NCBI GenBank assembly: GCA_017302455.1 | Contig: JAFLDO010000008.1 | Span: 1 to 64,000, forward strand | Source of the DNA: Accumulibacter sp. | Lineage (GTDB): Bacteria > Pseudomonadota > Gammaproteobacteria > Burkholderiales > Rhodocyclaceae | Reading direction: 5' to 3' | Length of the DNA stretch: 64,000 bases | Part shown: positions 8,115 through 15,723 of the stretch, in pieces | How the letters are laid out: each line of letters starts with the position of its first letter | Position numbering within the stretch: position 1 is the stretch's first letter | Position numbers and translations under genes: made by a program | Notes under the pieces: generated by a model | The model's database searches: none | What the model was told of the DNA's origin: nothing | Seen by the model: only the letters and a program-made list of their open reading frames with translations

Positions 8115-8146
8115 CTTTGCGTGGCGCCGATCAGGCGATTGCCAGT

Positions 8147-9517
8147 GTGAGTGAAGCCCGCCCCTGGCGACGGGCGATCGTCTGGTTGCTCGTCCTCGGG
8201 CCGTTCTTCTTCGCCAGCTATGGCTTCGCGACCTGGGTGACAGCCCAGCGCTCGGACGTCGGATTCATCGTCTTCGCCTGGGAGCGGCAGATTCCGCTGC
8301 TGCCCTGGACGATCGTGCCCTACTGGCTGGTCGACCTGCTCTATGGCCTGTCGCTGCTGCTCTGTGCGACACGGCGTCAACTCGACACGCATGCCGCGCG
8401 CCTGCTCGTAACACAGTTGCTCGCTGTCAGCGCGTTTCTCGTCTTTCCGCTGCGTTGCACTTTCCAGCGCGGCGACGTGCAAGGCAGCTTTGGCTGGATG
8501 TTCGACGTACTGATGAGCTTCGACCAACCCTACAACCAGGCGCCATCGCTCCACATTGCCCTGCTCGTGGTTCTGCTCGAACCGTACCTGCGGGCCGTCC
8601 CAAGGGCGTGGCATACCTTGGTCTATGCTGCCGCCTTGCTGATCGGCGTATCGGTACTGACGACCTGGCAACACCACTTCGTCGACATCCCGACGGGCTT
8701 TTGGTTGGGCTGCTTCGCGGTCTGGCTGTTCCCGACCGACCGGCCCCCGCCGCTGTGGCGCGCCATACTGACGAGCAGCCGTAAGCGCCGCCGGCTCGCC
8801 GCCGGCTACGCCGCCGGGTCACTGGGTATCGGCCTGCTCGCGACGAGCGCCGGCGGCGCCTGGCTGTGGCTGCTCTGGGCAGCGGGCGCGCTGGCTCTGG
8901 TAGCGCTGATCTATCTGGTTCTCGACGCCGAAGCGTTCGAGAAGCGGGCTGACGGGTCGATGCCAGGCGCGGTGCGCTGCCTGCTCGGACCCTATCTGCT
9001 CGCTGCCTGGCTGAACTCGCGCTGGTGGACGCGCCGGCTCCCCGCAGCAAGTCCCGTGTCCGCCGGGATCCTCCTCGGACGGCTACCCGGCGAGGCCGAG
9101 CTGCGCCGCCACGGCGTGGTGGCGATTGTCGACCTCTGCGCCGAATTACCCTGCCCAACGCCCGGCGTACGGCACACGGTGGTGCCGCTGCTCGATTTGG
9201 TCCCGCCGGGCCTGGCGCAGCTCGAACGGGCATCGGCAGCCATCGACGATGCCCGCCAGATCGGCCAGGTCCTCGTCTGTTGTGCGCTGGGTTTCGCCCG
9301 CAGTGCGCTGGCGGTCGCTGCCTGGCTGCTGCGCACGGGTGCTGCCAACTCACCGGCCGAAGCGGTCGCGCAAGTACAGCGGGCACGGCCGTCGGTAGTT
9401 CTTGGCCGCGACGAGATCGATCTCCTCAGCCGATGGCAGGAACACCGACTCCCGGCGTCACAGTTTTCTGCAGCGGATGGCCAACCACCCTCCGTCGGTG
9501 CTGGACGTGAGCACTGA
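8147..9517 (+). CDS. ynbD: PAP2 / dual-specificity phosphatase fusion membrane protein (YnbD-like)
   Basis: About 456 residues from GTG 8147 (a TTG at 8117 is an alternative). The first half has several membrane helices and PAP2-type motifs: APSLHIAL and the histidine motif TTWQHHFVDIPTGFWLG, as in inositol-phosphorylceramide synthase-like and lipid phosphatases. The C-terminal 150 residues are a cytoplasmic dual-specificity phosphatase with a CX5R active site in VCCALGFARS. The residue before the catalytic Cys is another Cys instead of the usual His. The architecture equals E. coli YnbD. It overlaps ynbB by 41 bases, so the two are translationally coupled. Expected role: dephosphorylation of a lipid phosphate intermediate in the same pathway. 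Confidence 0.82.
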   Translation: MSEARPWRRAIVWLLVLGPFFFASYGFATWVTAQRSDVGFIVFAWERQIPLLPWTIVPYWLVDLLYGLSLLLCATRRQLDTHAARLLVTQLLAVSAFLVFPLRCTFQRGDVQGSFGWMFDVLMSFDQPYNQAPSLHIALLVVLLEPYLRAVPRAWHTLVYAAALLIGVSVLTTWQHHFVDIPTGFWLGCFAVWLFPTDRPPPLWRAILTSSRKRRRLAAGYAAGSLGIGLLATSAGGAWLWLLWAAGALALVALIYLVLDAEAFEKRADGSMPGAVRCLLGPYLLAAWLNSRWWTRRLPAASPVSAGILLGRLPGEAELRRHGVVAIVDLCAELPCPTPGVRHTVVPLLDLVPPGLAQLERASAAIDDARQIGQVLVCCALGFARSALAVAAWLLRTGAANSPAEAVAQVQRARPSVVLGRDEIDLLSRWQEHRLPASQFSAADGQPPSVGAGREH

Positions 9518-10445
9518 GGCCTGGCGACTGGTCGCCGGCATCGCCGCGGTACTGACTCTGGCCTCATTGTCCGGACAGGTGCTCAGGATCGTCGTCGCCA
9601 GAAGCGAGCCGCATGCGTTGATCGACAACCTGAACAAGCGAATCAATTCCTGGTGGGTGATCGCCATCATCGTCGGCCTGGCCCTGCTCGGTGGAAGCGG
9701 CGGCGTGACGCTGTTGTTTGCCCTGGCGTCGCTGGCGGCGCTGCGTGAGTTTGTCACCACAGAAGTACCGGCGAGATGCCCGCGCGCGCTCTTGCTGAGC
9801 GCTTGCCTGATCATCGTGCCCTTGCAATACCTGCTGGTCTGGCACGGAAGTTACCTGGCCTACACGACCTTCATCCCGTCGCTTGTCTTCGTCGGGCTGC
9901 CGCTGCTCGGGCAGCTATCGGGGAATGCCGAAGAGTTCCTGAGCCGCACCCGTACGCTGCGGCATGGACTCCTCCTCTGCGTGTTTTGCGTGTCACACGT
10001 TCCCGCCTTGCTCACGCTGCACGTCGGTGGCGATCCAGCGCGCGCCGGCTGGCTACTGGTCTTCCTGCTGCTCATCGCGCAGATCAGCGATGTGCTCCAA
10101 TACCTGTGGGGAAAGCTCGCCGGTCAGTACCCGATCGCGCCGAAACTGTCACCTTCGAAAACTGTCGAGGGAACGGTCGGCGGCATCGCGAGCGCCAGCA
10201 TGCTCGGCGCCGGACTGTCTTCGCTGACGCCCTTCACGACGGTGGAGGCCGCTCTGATCTCGCTGCTCATCACGCTGCTCGGCTTCGCCGGCGGGCTGGC
10301 GATGTCGGCGGTCAAACGCCGCCGTGGCATCAAGGACTGGGGCAAGCTGATTCCCGGCCATGGCGGCGTGCTTGACCGGCTCGACTCGCTGATCCTGCCG
10401 GCACCGGTCTTCTACTACGTGCTTCGCTATGGCTGGGCCGACTGA
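9477..10445 (+). CDS. ynbB: CDP-diacylglycerol synthase paralogue (YnbB-like)
   Basis: A 322-residue multi-pass inner-membrane protein of the phosphatidate cytidylyltransferase family (CTP + phosphatidate to CDP-diacylglycerol). The C-terminal signature SAVKRRRGIKDWGKLIPGHG followed by GVLDRLDS is intact. A true cdsA is present elsewhere in the window (20598-21434), so this is the dedicated second copy of the ynb operon, likely supplying CDP-lipid to YnbA. The ATG at 9477 is preferred over an upstream in-frame ATG at 9402, which would add unrelated residues inside ynbD. The gene ends 10 bases from the convergent NTF2-like gene. Confidence 0.85.
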   Translation: MANHPPSVLDVSTEAWRLVAGIAAVLTLASLSGQVLRIVVARSEPHALIDNLNKRINSWWVIAIIVGLALLGGSGGVTLLFALASLAALREFVTTEVPARCPRALLLSACLIIVPLQYLLVWHGSYLAYTTFIPSLVFVGLPLLGQLSGNAEEFLSRTRTLRHGLLLCVFCVSHVPALLTLHVGGDPARAGWLLVFLLLIAQISDVLQYLWGKLAGQYPIAPKLSPSKTVEGTVGGIASASMLGAGLSSLTPFTTVEAALISLLITLLGFAGGLAMSAVKRRRGIKDWGKLIPGHGGVLDRLDSLILPAPVFYYVLRYGWAD

Positions 10446-10455
10446 CCCGACATGC

Positions 10456-11061
10456 CTACCGGCGCTGCCGCCGACCGAGCAGCCACCCAAGCAGCAGGCC
10501 GAGCAAGGCAGCACCACCACCCGCGTACCAGATGGCCGCCTTCGCTTCGGCAAGCAGCGAATTGGTGAACACGTTCGACGAGAGGTGCATCGACACCACT
10601 TTCCACTGGCCGTCGATCTTCGCCGACGTCGAGGTCCAGTTGGAGCTCAAACGGAATGGCCCCCTGGCAACCGGAAAGAATTCGTCTTCCATCGTCCCGT
10701 CGGCGACCGCGACCTCGCCATTGCCGAAAAAACGCGCGTGGTCACCCAGCTTGGCGGTGGTCACGTAGCGGTCCAGGATGCGCTGCTCGCCTTTGACCAT
10801 CCGCTGATAGTAGGCCCGGATCTCGTCATGCCCGCGCGAGACCTCGCCATTGAGCCAGGTGACAGTCGCCTGCGGATGCATCTGGGCGACCATTCGATCG
10901 ACATCCTGGGCGTTGATGCTGGCTTCCATCTCCCGGAAAAGCTTGATCAAAGCCTGACGGTCGGCAGCGTAGGGGTCTGCGTCGGCGGCAAGAGCGAGGG
11001 CCGGCGCCAGGAAAACGAAGAAGAGGAAGAAGGGGCACAGCAGCTTGCGTATCGACCACAT
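10456..11061 (-). CDS. NTF2/SnoaL-like exported protein with C-terminal membrane anchor
   Basis: About 201 residues. Residues 1-24 are a signal peptide (LLCPFFLFFVFLAPALALA). Residues 30-155 look like an NTF2-like fold of the SgcJ/EcaC or ketosteroid-isomerase-like type (DRQALIKLFREMEASINAQD, followed by mixed strands ending DGQWKVVSMHLS). The last 25 residues are a membrane helix followed by GRRQRR, so the domain should sit on the periplasmic face. The ATG at 11061 is chosen for its GGAG seven bases upstream; an in-frame ATG at 11076 and longer frames lack one. It is convergent with the ynb operon and not obviously part of it. Ligand or enzymatic role unknown. Confidence 0.65.
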   Translation of the reverse strand: MWSIRKLLCPFFLFFVFLAPALALAADADPYAADRQALIKLFREMEASINAQDVDRMVAQMHPQATVTWLNGEVSRGHDEIRAYYQRMVKGEQRILDRYVTTAKLGDHARFFGNGEVAVADGTMEDEFFPVARGPFRLSSNWTSTSAKIDGQWKVVSMHLSSNVFTNSLLAEAKAAIWYAGGGAALLGLLLGWLLGRRQRR

Positions 11062-11171
11062 GGGATCTCCATTCATCCAGCACCGGCGAAAGCCGGATTC
11101 TAGCCTGCCATGGCGCCGATGAATACCGTGGCGAGGGAGGGAAATCATTGGCGAGTTGCCCGCCAGCGGAC

Positions 11172-11990
11172 CTAGCCCCCCGCCACTCGGGATGGCGAAG
11201 CTTCGGTCTGGCGTCTTCTGACCGTCTCGAAAAGGCACACCGCCGCTGCCGCAGCGACGTTCAGCGACTCGCTCGGCCCCGGCATCGGAATCCGTACCTG
11301 CAGGCGGGTCAAGGCCGCCACCGCTGGCCTGACGCCGAGCCCCTCGCTTCCGAAGACCCAGGCCACGGGCCCCGCGAGATCCGCGCCGTAGAGGCTCGTC
11401 GATGCGCCGAGGAGCGTTGCCACGGGCTGCCCGCGATAGGCGGACAGAAAGGCCGGCAGATCACAGTGTTCGAGAACGTCGAGCTGGAAGTGTGCGCCCA
11501 TCGCTGCGCGCAGCGTCTTCGGTGCCCAGGCCTGCGCGCAATCCGGCGACAGCAGAATCTGGCGAAAGCCGGCCGCCGCCGCACTGCGCAGAATCGAACC
11601 GACATTGCCCGGATCCTGAACACCGTCGAGCACGACGGTGTCCGCCTGCATGTCCGGTGCGGGTCCCTGCAGCGGCCGCGGACGGTCGATGATCGCCATG
11701 ATGCCGCTTGGCGTCTCGACCACCGCCAGTTCGGCGAACAGGACATCGCCAAGGACCGTTATCGTCACACCGACCTGGCCGCTCTCCAGGTAGCTGGCGA
11801 TTTCCGGCCGGCCGGTACCACTGTCACTGACGACGATCTCGATGGGAATCCCGCAATGCCGGCTATAGGCATCGATCAGGTGCATGCCGTCGAGGACGGC
11901 CAGGCCGGTCCGGCGCCGCTCCCTGCCACTCTGCAAGAGCTTCTTGAGTACTTTGTAGTGCGGATTGTCGCGCGAGACGATCCGTCTCAT
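11172..11990 (-). CDS. TrmH/SpoU family RNA 2'-O-ribose methyltransferase
   Basis: A 272-residue SPOUT methyltransferase that uses SAM to methylate a ribose 2'-OH in tRNA or rRNA. Motif 1 is [20 protein letters not shown], motif 2 VFGSEGLGV and motif 3 [18 protein letters not shown], together forming the trefoil-knot SAM site. The N-terminal 95 residues are a substrate-binding domain of the SpoU_sub_bind type starting [17 protein letters not shown], close to RlmB/TsnR-like proteins. The target nucleotide cannot be read from sequence. The start overlaps the stop of rnhB by four bases, putting it at the distal end of the lpx operon, an order common in Rhodocyclaceae. Confidence 0.88.
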   Translation of the reverse strand: MRRIVSRDNPHYKVLKKLLQSGRERRRTGLAVLDGMHLIDAYSRHCGIPIEIVVSDSGTGRPEIASYLESGQVGVTITVLGDVLFAELAVVETPSGIMAIIDRPRPLQGPAPDMQADTVVLDGVQDPGNVGSILRSAAAAGFRQILLSPDCAQAWAPKTLRAAMGAHFQLDVLEHCDLPAFLSAYRGQPVATLLGASTSLYGADLAGPVAWVFGSEGLGVRPAVAALTRLQVRIPMPGPSESLNVAAAAAVCLFETVRRRQTEASPSRVAGG

Positions 11991-12583
11991 CGTTGCAACA
12001 GACGGGCCACCGGTGCGTAACTCCGGCGATGGTGCGGACTCACACCGTGCTCTTCGAGCGCCCGCAGGTGAAACGCCGTCGGATAACCCATGTGCCGATC
12101 GAATCCATACTGCGGATACGTCGCGTGCAGTTCGCGCATGCCCGCGTCGCGACTCGTCTTGGCCAGGATCGATGCGGCGGCAATGCTGGCGATCCTGCCG
12201 TCACCGCCGACGATGGCCTCGGCGCTGCAGGGCAGTTGCGGGCAGTGCTGGCCGTCAACGAGCGCATGCACCGGCCAGGCGCCATGTCCGCCAGCGAGGG
12301 CTGCGACGGCGCGCTGCATGGCCAGCAAGCTGGCCTGCAGGATGTTGATCCGGTCGATCTCCTCGACGCTCGCTGCCGCCACAGCCCAGGCCAGTGCCCG
12401 GGCACGGATCGCCTCGGCCAAGACCTCGCGCCGCCGGGCGGAAAGCTTCTTGGAATCGTTGAGGCCGGCGATCGGCCGCGACGGATCGAGAATCACCGCG
12501 GCGGCCACGACGGGTCCGGCCAGCGGACCGCGACCGGCTTCGTCGATCCCGCAGACCAGACCTTCAGGCGTTAACAGCGACAC
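11987..12583 (-). CDS. rnhB: Ribonuclease HII
   Basis: A 198-residue type 2 RNase H that removes ribonucleotides from DNA and RNA from RNA/DNA hybrids. The [14 protein letters not shown] motif gives catalytic Asp14 and Glu15. Further acidic residues appear in VDGQHCP and in the KTSRDAGM segment, together with the conserved LNDSKKLS motif. The GTG at 12583 gives the family's normal length (E. coli 198 residues); the frame is open further upstream but that sequence is an out-of-frame reading of lpxB. The start lies 20 bases inside the 3' end of lpxB, so translation is coupled. Confidence 0.95.
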   Translation of the reverse strand: MSLLTPEGLVCGIDEAGRGPLAGPVVAAAVILDPSRPIAGLNDSKKLSARRREVLAEAIRARALAWAVAAASVEEIDRINILQASLLAMQRAVAALAGGHGAWPVHALVDGQHCPQLPCSAEAIVGGDGRIASIAAASILAKTSRDAGMRELHATYPQYGFDRHMGYPTAFHLRALEEHGVSPHHRRSYAPVARLLQR

Positions 12584-13748
12584 TGGCGGAGACTGTCGAC
12601 GAGAGTTGGCCGAGAACCGCCGCCGCCGCTTTCTCGGCGGCATTCTGCCGCAGCTTGAGGTGCATCTCGCGGAACACTGCCCGGAGTCGTTCGCACACCG
12701 CTTTGTCGGCGTAGAGGTTGAGAACTGCCTGGGCGATGTTCTCGGGCGTCGCGTCATCCTGGATGAATTCCGGAACGACAAAGCGCCCGCAGAGAATATT
12801 CGGCAGGCTGTAGTAGGGGAGATAGCCGCCGATGCGTTGCATCAGCCAATAAGAAACCGGCGACATCTTGTATACCATGACCATCGGCCGCTTGAGCAGC
12901 GCCGCCTCGAGCGTCGCGGTCCCGCTTGCCACGAGCACGACATCGGCAACCATCATCGCCTGATGTGCGTGGCCGAACAGCAAGCGAATCGGCAGCTCAG
13001 GCACCTCGCACCGATGCAGCGCCGCCTCGAACAACAGGCGCGTCTCACGCGTCGCCATCGGCGCGAGAAAAACGGCGTCCGGGATCGCCTGATGAATCCG
13101 GCGGGCCGTCTCGATGAAGGCATCGGCCATGTACTTGAGTTCACCCTGGCGACTTCCCGGCAACAGTGCAAAAACCGGCTCCTGCGGCGACAGGCCAAGC
13201 AGCGCCCGGGCATCGTCGCGCCCATCCGCGAGCGGCAACATGTCAGCCAGCGGATGGCCGACGTAGCTCACCGGAATGCCGTGCCGCTCGTATAGCGCCG
13301 GCTCGAAGGGAAAGAGGGCGAGAACGCGCGAAGCGGCAGCGCCGATCTTGTGGATGCGTCCACCCCGCCACGCCCATATCGATGGGCTGACGTAATGGAT
13401 GGTGGAGATGCCGCGCTTCCTGAGCGTCTTCTCGAGACTCAGATTGAAATCCGGCGCGTCGACCCCGATGAACACGTCGGGCGGATCGGCAAGCAGCCGG
13501 CGCGACAGTTGGCGGCGGATGGCGGCGATTTCGCGAAAGCGGCCGAGAACCTCGGCATAGCCGCGGACCGCCAGGGTCTCGAGCGGGTACCAGGCATCGA
13601 AACCCATGCCAAGCATTTTCGGACCACCCACACCAAAAAAAACGGCGTTCGGCAGCTTCGCCCTGAGCGCCTGGATCAGCTGGCTGGCCAGGAGGTCGCC
13701 CGATGCCTCCCCGGCAACCAGGGCGATCCGGACGGCCAAAGCCGTCAT
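12564..13748 (-). CDS. lpxB: Lipid-A-disaccharide synthase
   Basis: A 394-residue GT19 glycosyltransferase joining UDP-2,3-diacylglucosamine and lipid X to form the lipid A disaccharide on the cytoplasmic face of the inner membrane. The N-terminal [12 protein letters not shown], the [10 protein letters not shown] motif, [11 protein letters not shown] and LLPGSRQGE are all characteristic and intact. Length is normal. The ATG overlaps the lpxA stop (ATGA), the usual lpxA-lpxB coupling. Confidence 0.97.
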   Translation of the reverse strand: MTALAVRIALVAGEASGDLLASQLIQALRAKLPNAVFFGVGGPKMLGMGFDAWYPLETLAVRGYAEVLGRFREIAAIRRQLSRRLLADPPDVFIGVDAPDFNLSLEKTLRKRGISTIHYVSPSIWAWRGGRIHKIGAAASRVLALFPFEPALYERHGIPVSYVGHPLADMLPLADGRDDARALLGLSPQEPVFALLPGSRQGELKYMADAFIETARRIHQAIPDAVFLAPMATRETRLLFEAALHRCEVPELPIRLLFGHAHQAMMVADVVLVASGTATLEAALLKRPMVMVYKMSPVSYWLMQRIGGYLPYYSLPNILCGRFVVPEFIQDDATPENIAQAVLNLYADKAVCERLRAVFREMHLKLRQNAAEKAAAAVLGQLSSTVSASVAVNA

Positions 13749-14515
13749 CGGATGATGCCGCGCTTCGACACTGCCAGGAAATCGATGAGCGGCTGAATCT
13801 CCGGATGCGTAGCGACCTCCTGCTCGAGCTTGGCACGGGCCTCCTCGAGCATCAGGCCCGACTTGTAGAGCGTGCGGTAGGCCCGCTTGAGCGCGAGCAG
13901 CGCCTGCGGAGAGAAGCCGCGGCGTTTCAGTCCCTCAGCGTTGATTCCATAGGGACCGGCAGTGTTTCCGGCGGCCATCACGTACGGGGGAATATCCTGC
14001 AAGACCACCGTCCCGGCAGCGGTCATGGTGTGAGTCCCGATGCGACAGAACTGGTGCACCCCGGTGAAGCCACCCAGGATCGCCCAGTCGTCAACGTGAA
14101 CGTGACCGGCCAATTGCGCGTTGTTGGCAAACACCGTGCGGTTGCCAATCTGGCAATCATGCGCGATATGCACATACGCCATGATCCAGTTGTCGTCGCC
14201 GATGCGCGTGGTTCCAGCATCCTGCGCGGTGCCGATGTTGAAGGTGCAGAACTCGCGAATGGTGTTGCGGTCACCGATATCGAGGCGGGTCGGCTCACCA
14301 CCGTACTTCTTGTCCTGCGGCGCCTCGCCGAGCGAACAGAACTGAAAGATCCGGTTATCGCAACCAATCCGGGTGCGTCCGGTGATCACCACATGCGGAC
14401 CGATCGTTGTGTTGTCCCCGATCTCCACATGCTCGCCGATGATCGAATAGGCACCGACCTGAACACTCGCGCCGAGCTGCGCGCCCGAATGGATGATTGC
14501 ACTCTGATGAATCAT
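13745..14515 (-). CDS. lpxA: UDP-N-acetylglucosamine O-acyltransferase
   Basis: A 256-residue enzyme for the first step of lipid A synthesis, moving an R-3-hydroxyacyl chain from ACP to the 3-OH of UDP-GlcNAc. The first 180 residues are hexapeptide repeats of a left-handed beta helix. The segment YVHIAHDCQIGN contains the catalytic-region His. The C-terminal 70 residues (GINAEGLKRRGFSPQALLAL) are the usual helical domain. It lies 19 bases after fabZ and overlaps lpxB. The locus normally also holds lpxD, which catalyses the third step; that gene is not here. Confidence 0.97.
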   Translation of the reverse strand: MIHQSAIIHSGAQLGASVQVGAYSIIGEHVEIGDNTTIGPHVVITGRTRIGCDNRIFQFCSLGEAPQDKKYGGEPTRLDIGDRNTIREFCTFNIGTAQDAGTTRIGDDNWIMAYVHIAHDCQIGNRTVFANNAQLAGHVHVDDWAILGGFTGVHQFCRIGTHTMTAAGTVVLQDIPPYVMAAGNTAGPYGINAEGLKRRGFSPQALLALKRAYRTLYKSGLMLEEARAKLEQEVATHPEIQPLIDFLAVSKRGIIR

Positions 14516-14534
14516 GGCCGCAGCACCCCGAAAT

Positions 14535-14972
14535 TCAGCCGATGTTGCTCTTGGCGCACATCATGTCGGCTTCGGCTACGGTCTCGCCATCGACCGAGGC
14601 GACCGTCGCGAACTTCCAGATATTGCGAAACTGGCGCTGGATCCGGACATGCAGGTGCAACTGATCGCCTGCAGTCACCGTCTTCTTGAAGCGTGCCTTG
14701 TCGATTCCGACGAAGTAGAACAGCGAAGTGGGGTCAGGCTTTTCGCCAAGCGTCCTGAACGCGAGGATCCCGCAAGCCTGTGCCAGCGCCTCCATGATCA
14801 ACACGCCCGGCATCACCGGGTGATGCGGGAAATGTCCGACGAAGAAGGGCTCGTTGATCGTCACATTCTTGTAGGCATGGATGGCCTTCCCCGGCTCGCA
14901 ATCGACTACCCTGTCTACCAGGAGGAAGGGGTAGCGATGGGGCAGATGCTCCAGGACTTCGTGGATATCCAT
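14535..14972 (-). CDS. fabZ: 3-hydroxyacyl-[acyl-carrier-protein] dehydratase
   Basis: A 145-residue hot-dog fold enzyme of type II fatty acid synthesis that dehydrates 3-hydroxyacyl-ACP. It competes with LpxA and LpxD for hydroxyacyl-ACP, which explains its place in the lpx cluster. The active site is in [19 protein letters not shown] (His47 and Glu61 by my count). The ATG at 14970-14972 gives the standard length and the family N-terminus [20 protein letters not shown]; the longer open frame upstream is not conserved. A possible lpxD scrap ends five bases before this start. Confidence 0.96.
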   Translation of the reverse strand: MDIHEVLEHLPHRYPFLLVDRVVDCEPGKAIHAYKNVTINEPFFVGHFPHHPVMPGVLIMEALAQACGILAFRTLGEKPDPTSLFYFVGIDKARFKKTVTAGDQLHLHVRIQRQFRNIWKFATVASVDGETVAEADMMCAKSNIG

Positions 14973-14977
14973 TGCGT

Positions 14978-15061
14978 TCAAGCTGTTGTCTCCATACGTT
15001 CGAGTTTCTTGTCGGGTTCGGCAACGCGCCCTGCCAGCTTCGTCTGGCGATCGGCCCGTTC
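14978..15061 (-). pseudogene. lpxD: Possible C-terminal remnant of lpxD
   Basis: Between skp and fabZ, where lpxD normally lies, there are only 217 bases. A minus-strand frame covering the last 28 codons reads [14 protein letters not shown] and ends ...METTA, TGA, five bases before the fabZ ATG. The C-terminal coiled tail of betaproteobacterial LpxD typically runs L..R(V/I)..LE..L, and the stop-to-fabZ spacing is what an intact lpxD would give. No other part of LpxD is recognisable. The match is short and could be chance. Confidence 0.35.
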
Positions 15062-15189
15062 CGACTGACACCGGTACCGGCCACGACATGCGAGTCGGCG
15101 CCTCAAGGCAATTGGCCGGCGACGACCGCTACACCACAACCGGTGAGTCGGTATCGTGACACATGCGATCCGGGGGATCTGGCGACGGC

Positions 15190-15708
15190 TTACTTAGCGT
15201 CCTTGGAGTCGGAAAGCGCTTTGACGACCTTGTCGGTGATGTCCAATCTCGGGCTGACCCAGACGACATCCTGAACGATCAGATCGTACTTCTCGCTCTC
15301 GGCGAGTTGCTTGATCGCTTTGTTGGCCTTCTCGATGATCGCCGCGTTCTCTTCGTTCTGGCGCAGATTCAGGTCCTCGCGAAACTCGCGCTGCTTGCGC
15401 TGAAACTCCCGCGACAACTCGGCGAGGTCCTTCTCCTTGGCGCGGCGATCCGCCTCGGCCATCGTCAGGCCACTTTTCTCGAGCGTTTCCTGCAAACCCT
15501 GAACCTGCTTGGCGAGACGCTGCAAATCCTGGTCGCGTTTGGCGAATTCCTGCTCTATCTTCTTGGCAGCGCGTACGGCCGCCGGCGCATCGCGAAACAG
15601 ACGTTGGGTGTTGACGTACCCGATCTTCAGTGGTTCTACCGCCGACGCGTAAGACAGCTGCAGCGAGCCTATCAACGCCACCAGCAGCGCGGCAATCGTC
15701 TTCTTCAA
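15190..15708 (-). CDS. skp: Periplasmic chaperone Skp/OmpH
   Basis: A 172-residue periplasmic chaperone that holds unfolded outer-membrane proteins on their way to BamA. Residues 1-23 form a signal peptide ending SYASA. The mature part starts with the conserved LKIGYVNTQRLF strand. It continues into a long charged coiled coil (QRLAKQVQGLQETLEKSG and EFQRKQREFREDLN) and returns to a strand YDLIVQDVVWVSPRLDITD. It lies 15 bases after bamA, the normal order. Length is typical. Confidence 0.95.
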   Translation of the reverse strand: MKKTIAALLVALIGSLQLSYASAVEPLKIGYVNTQRLFRDAPAAVRAAKKIEQEFAKRDQDLQRLAKQVQGLQETLEKSGLTMAEADRRAKEKDLAELSREFQRKQREFREDLNLRQNEENAAIIEKANKAIKQLAESEKYDLIVQDVVWVSPRLDITDKVVKALSDSKDAK

Positions 15709-15723
15709 GCTAATTCTCCTGAA

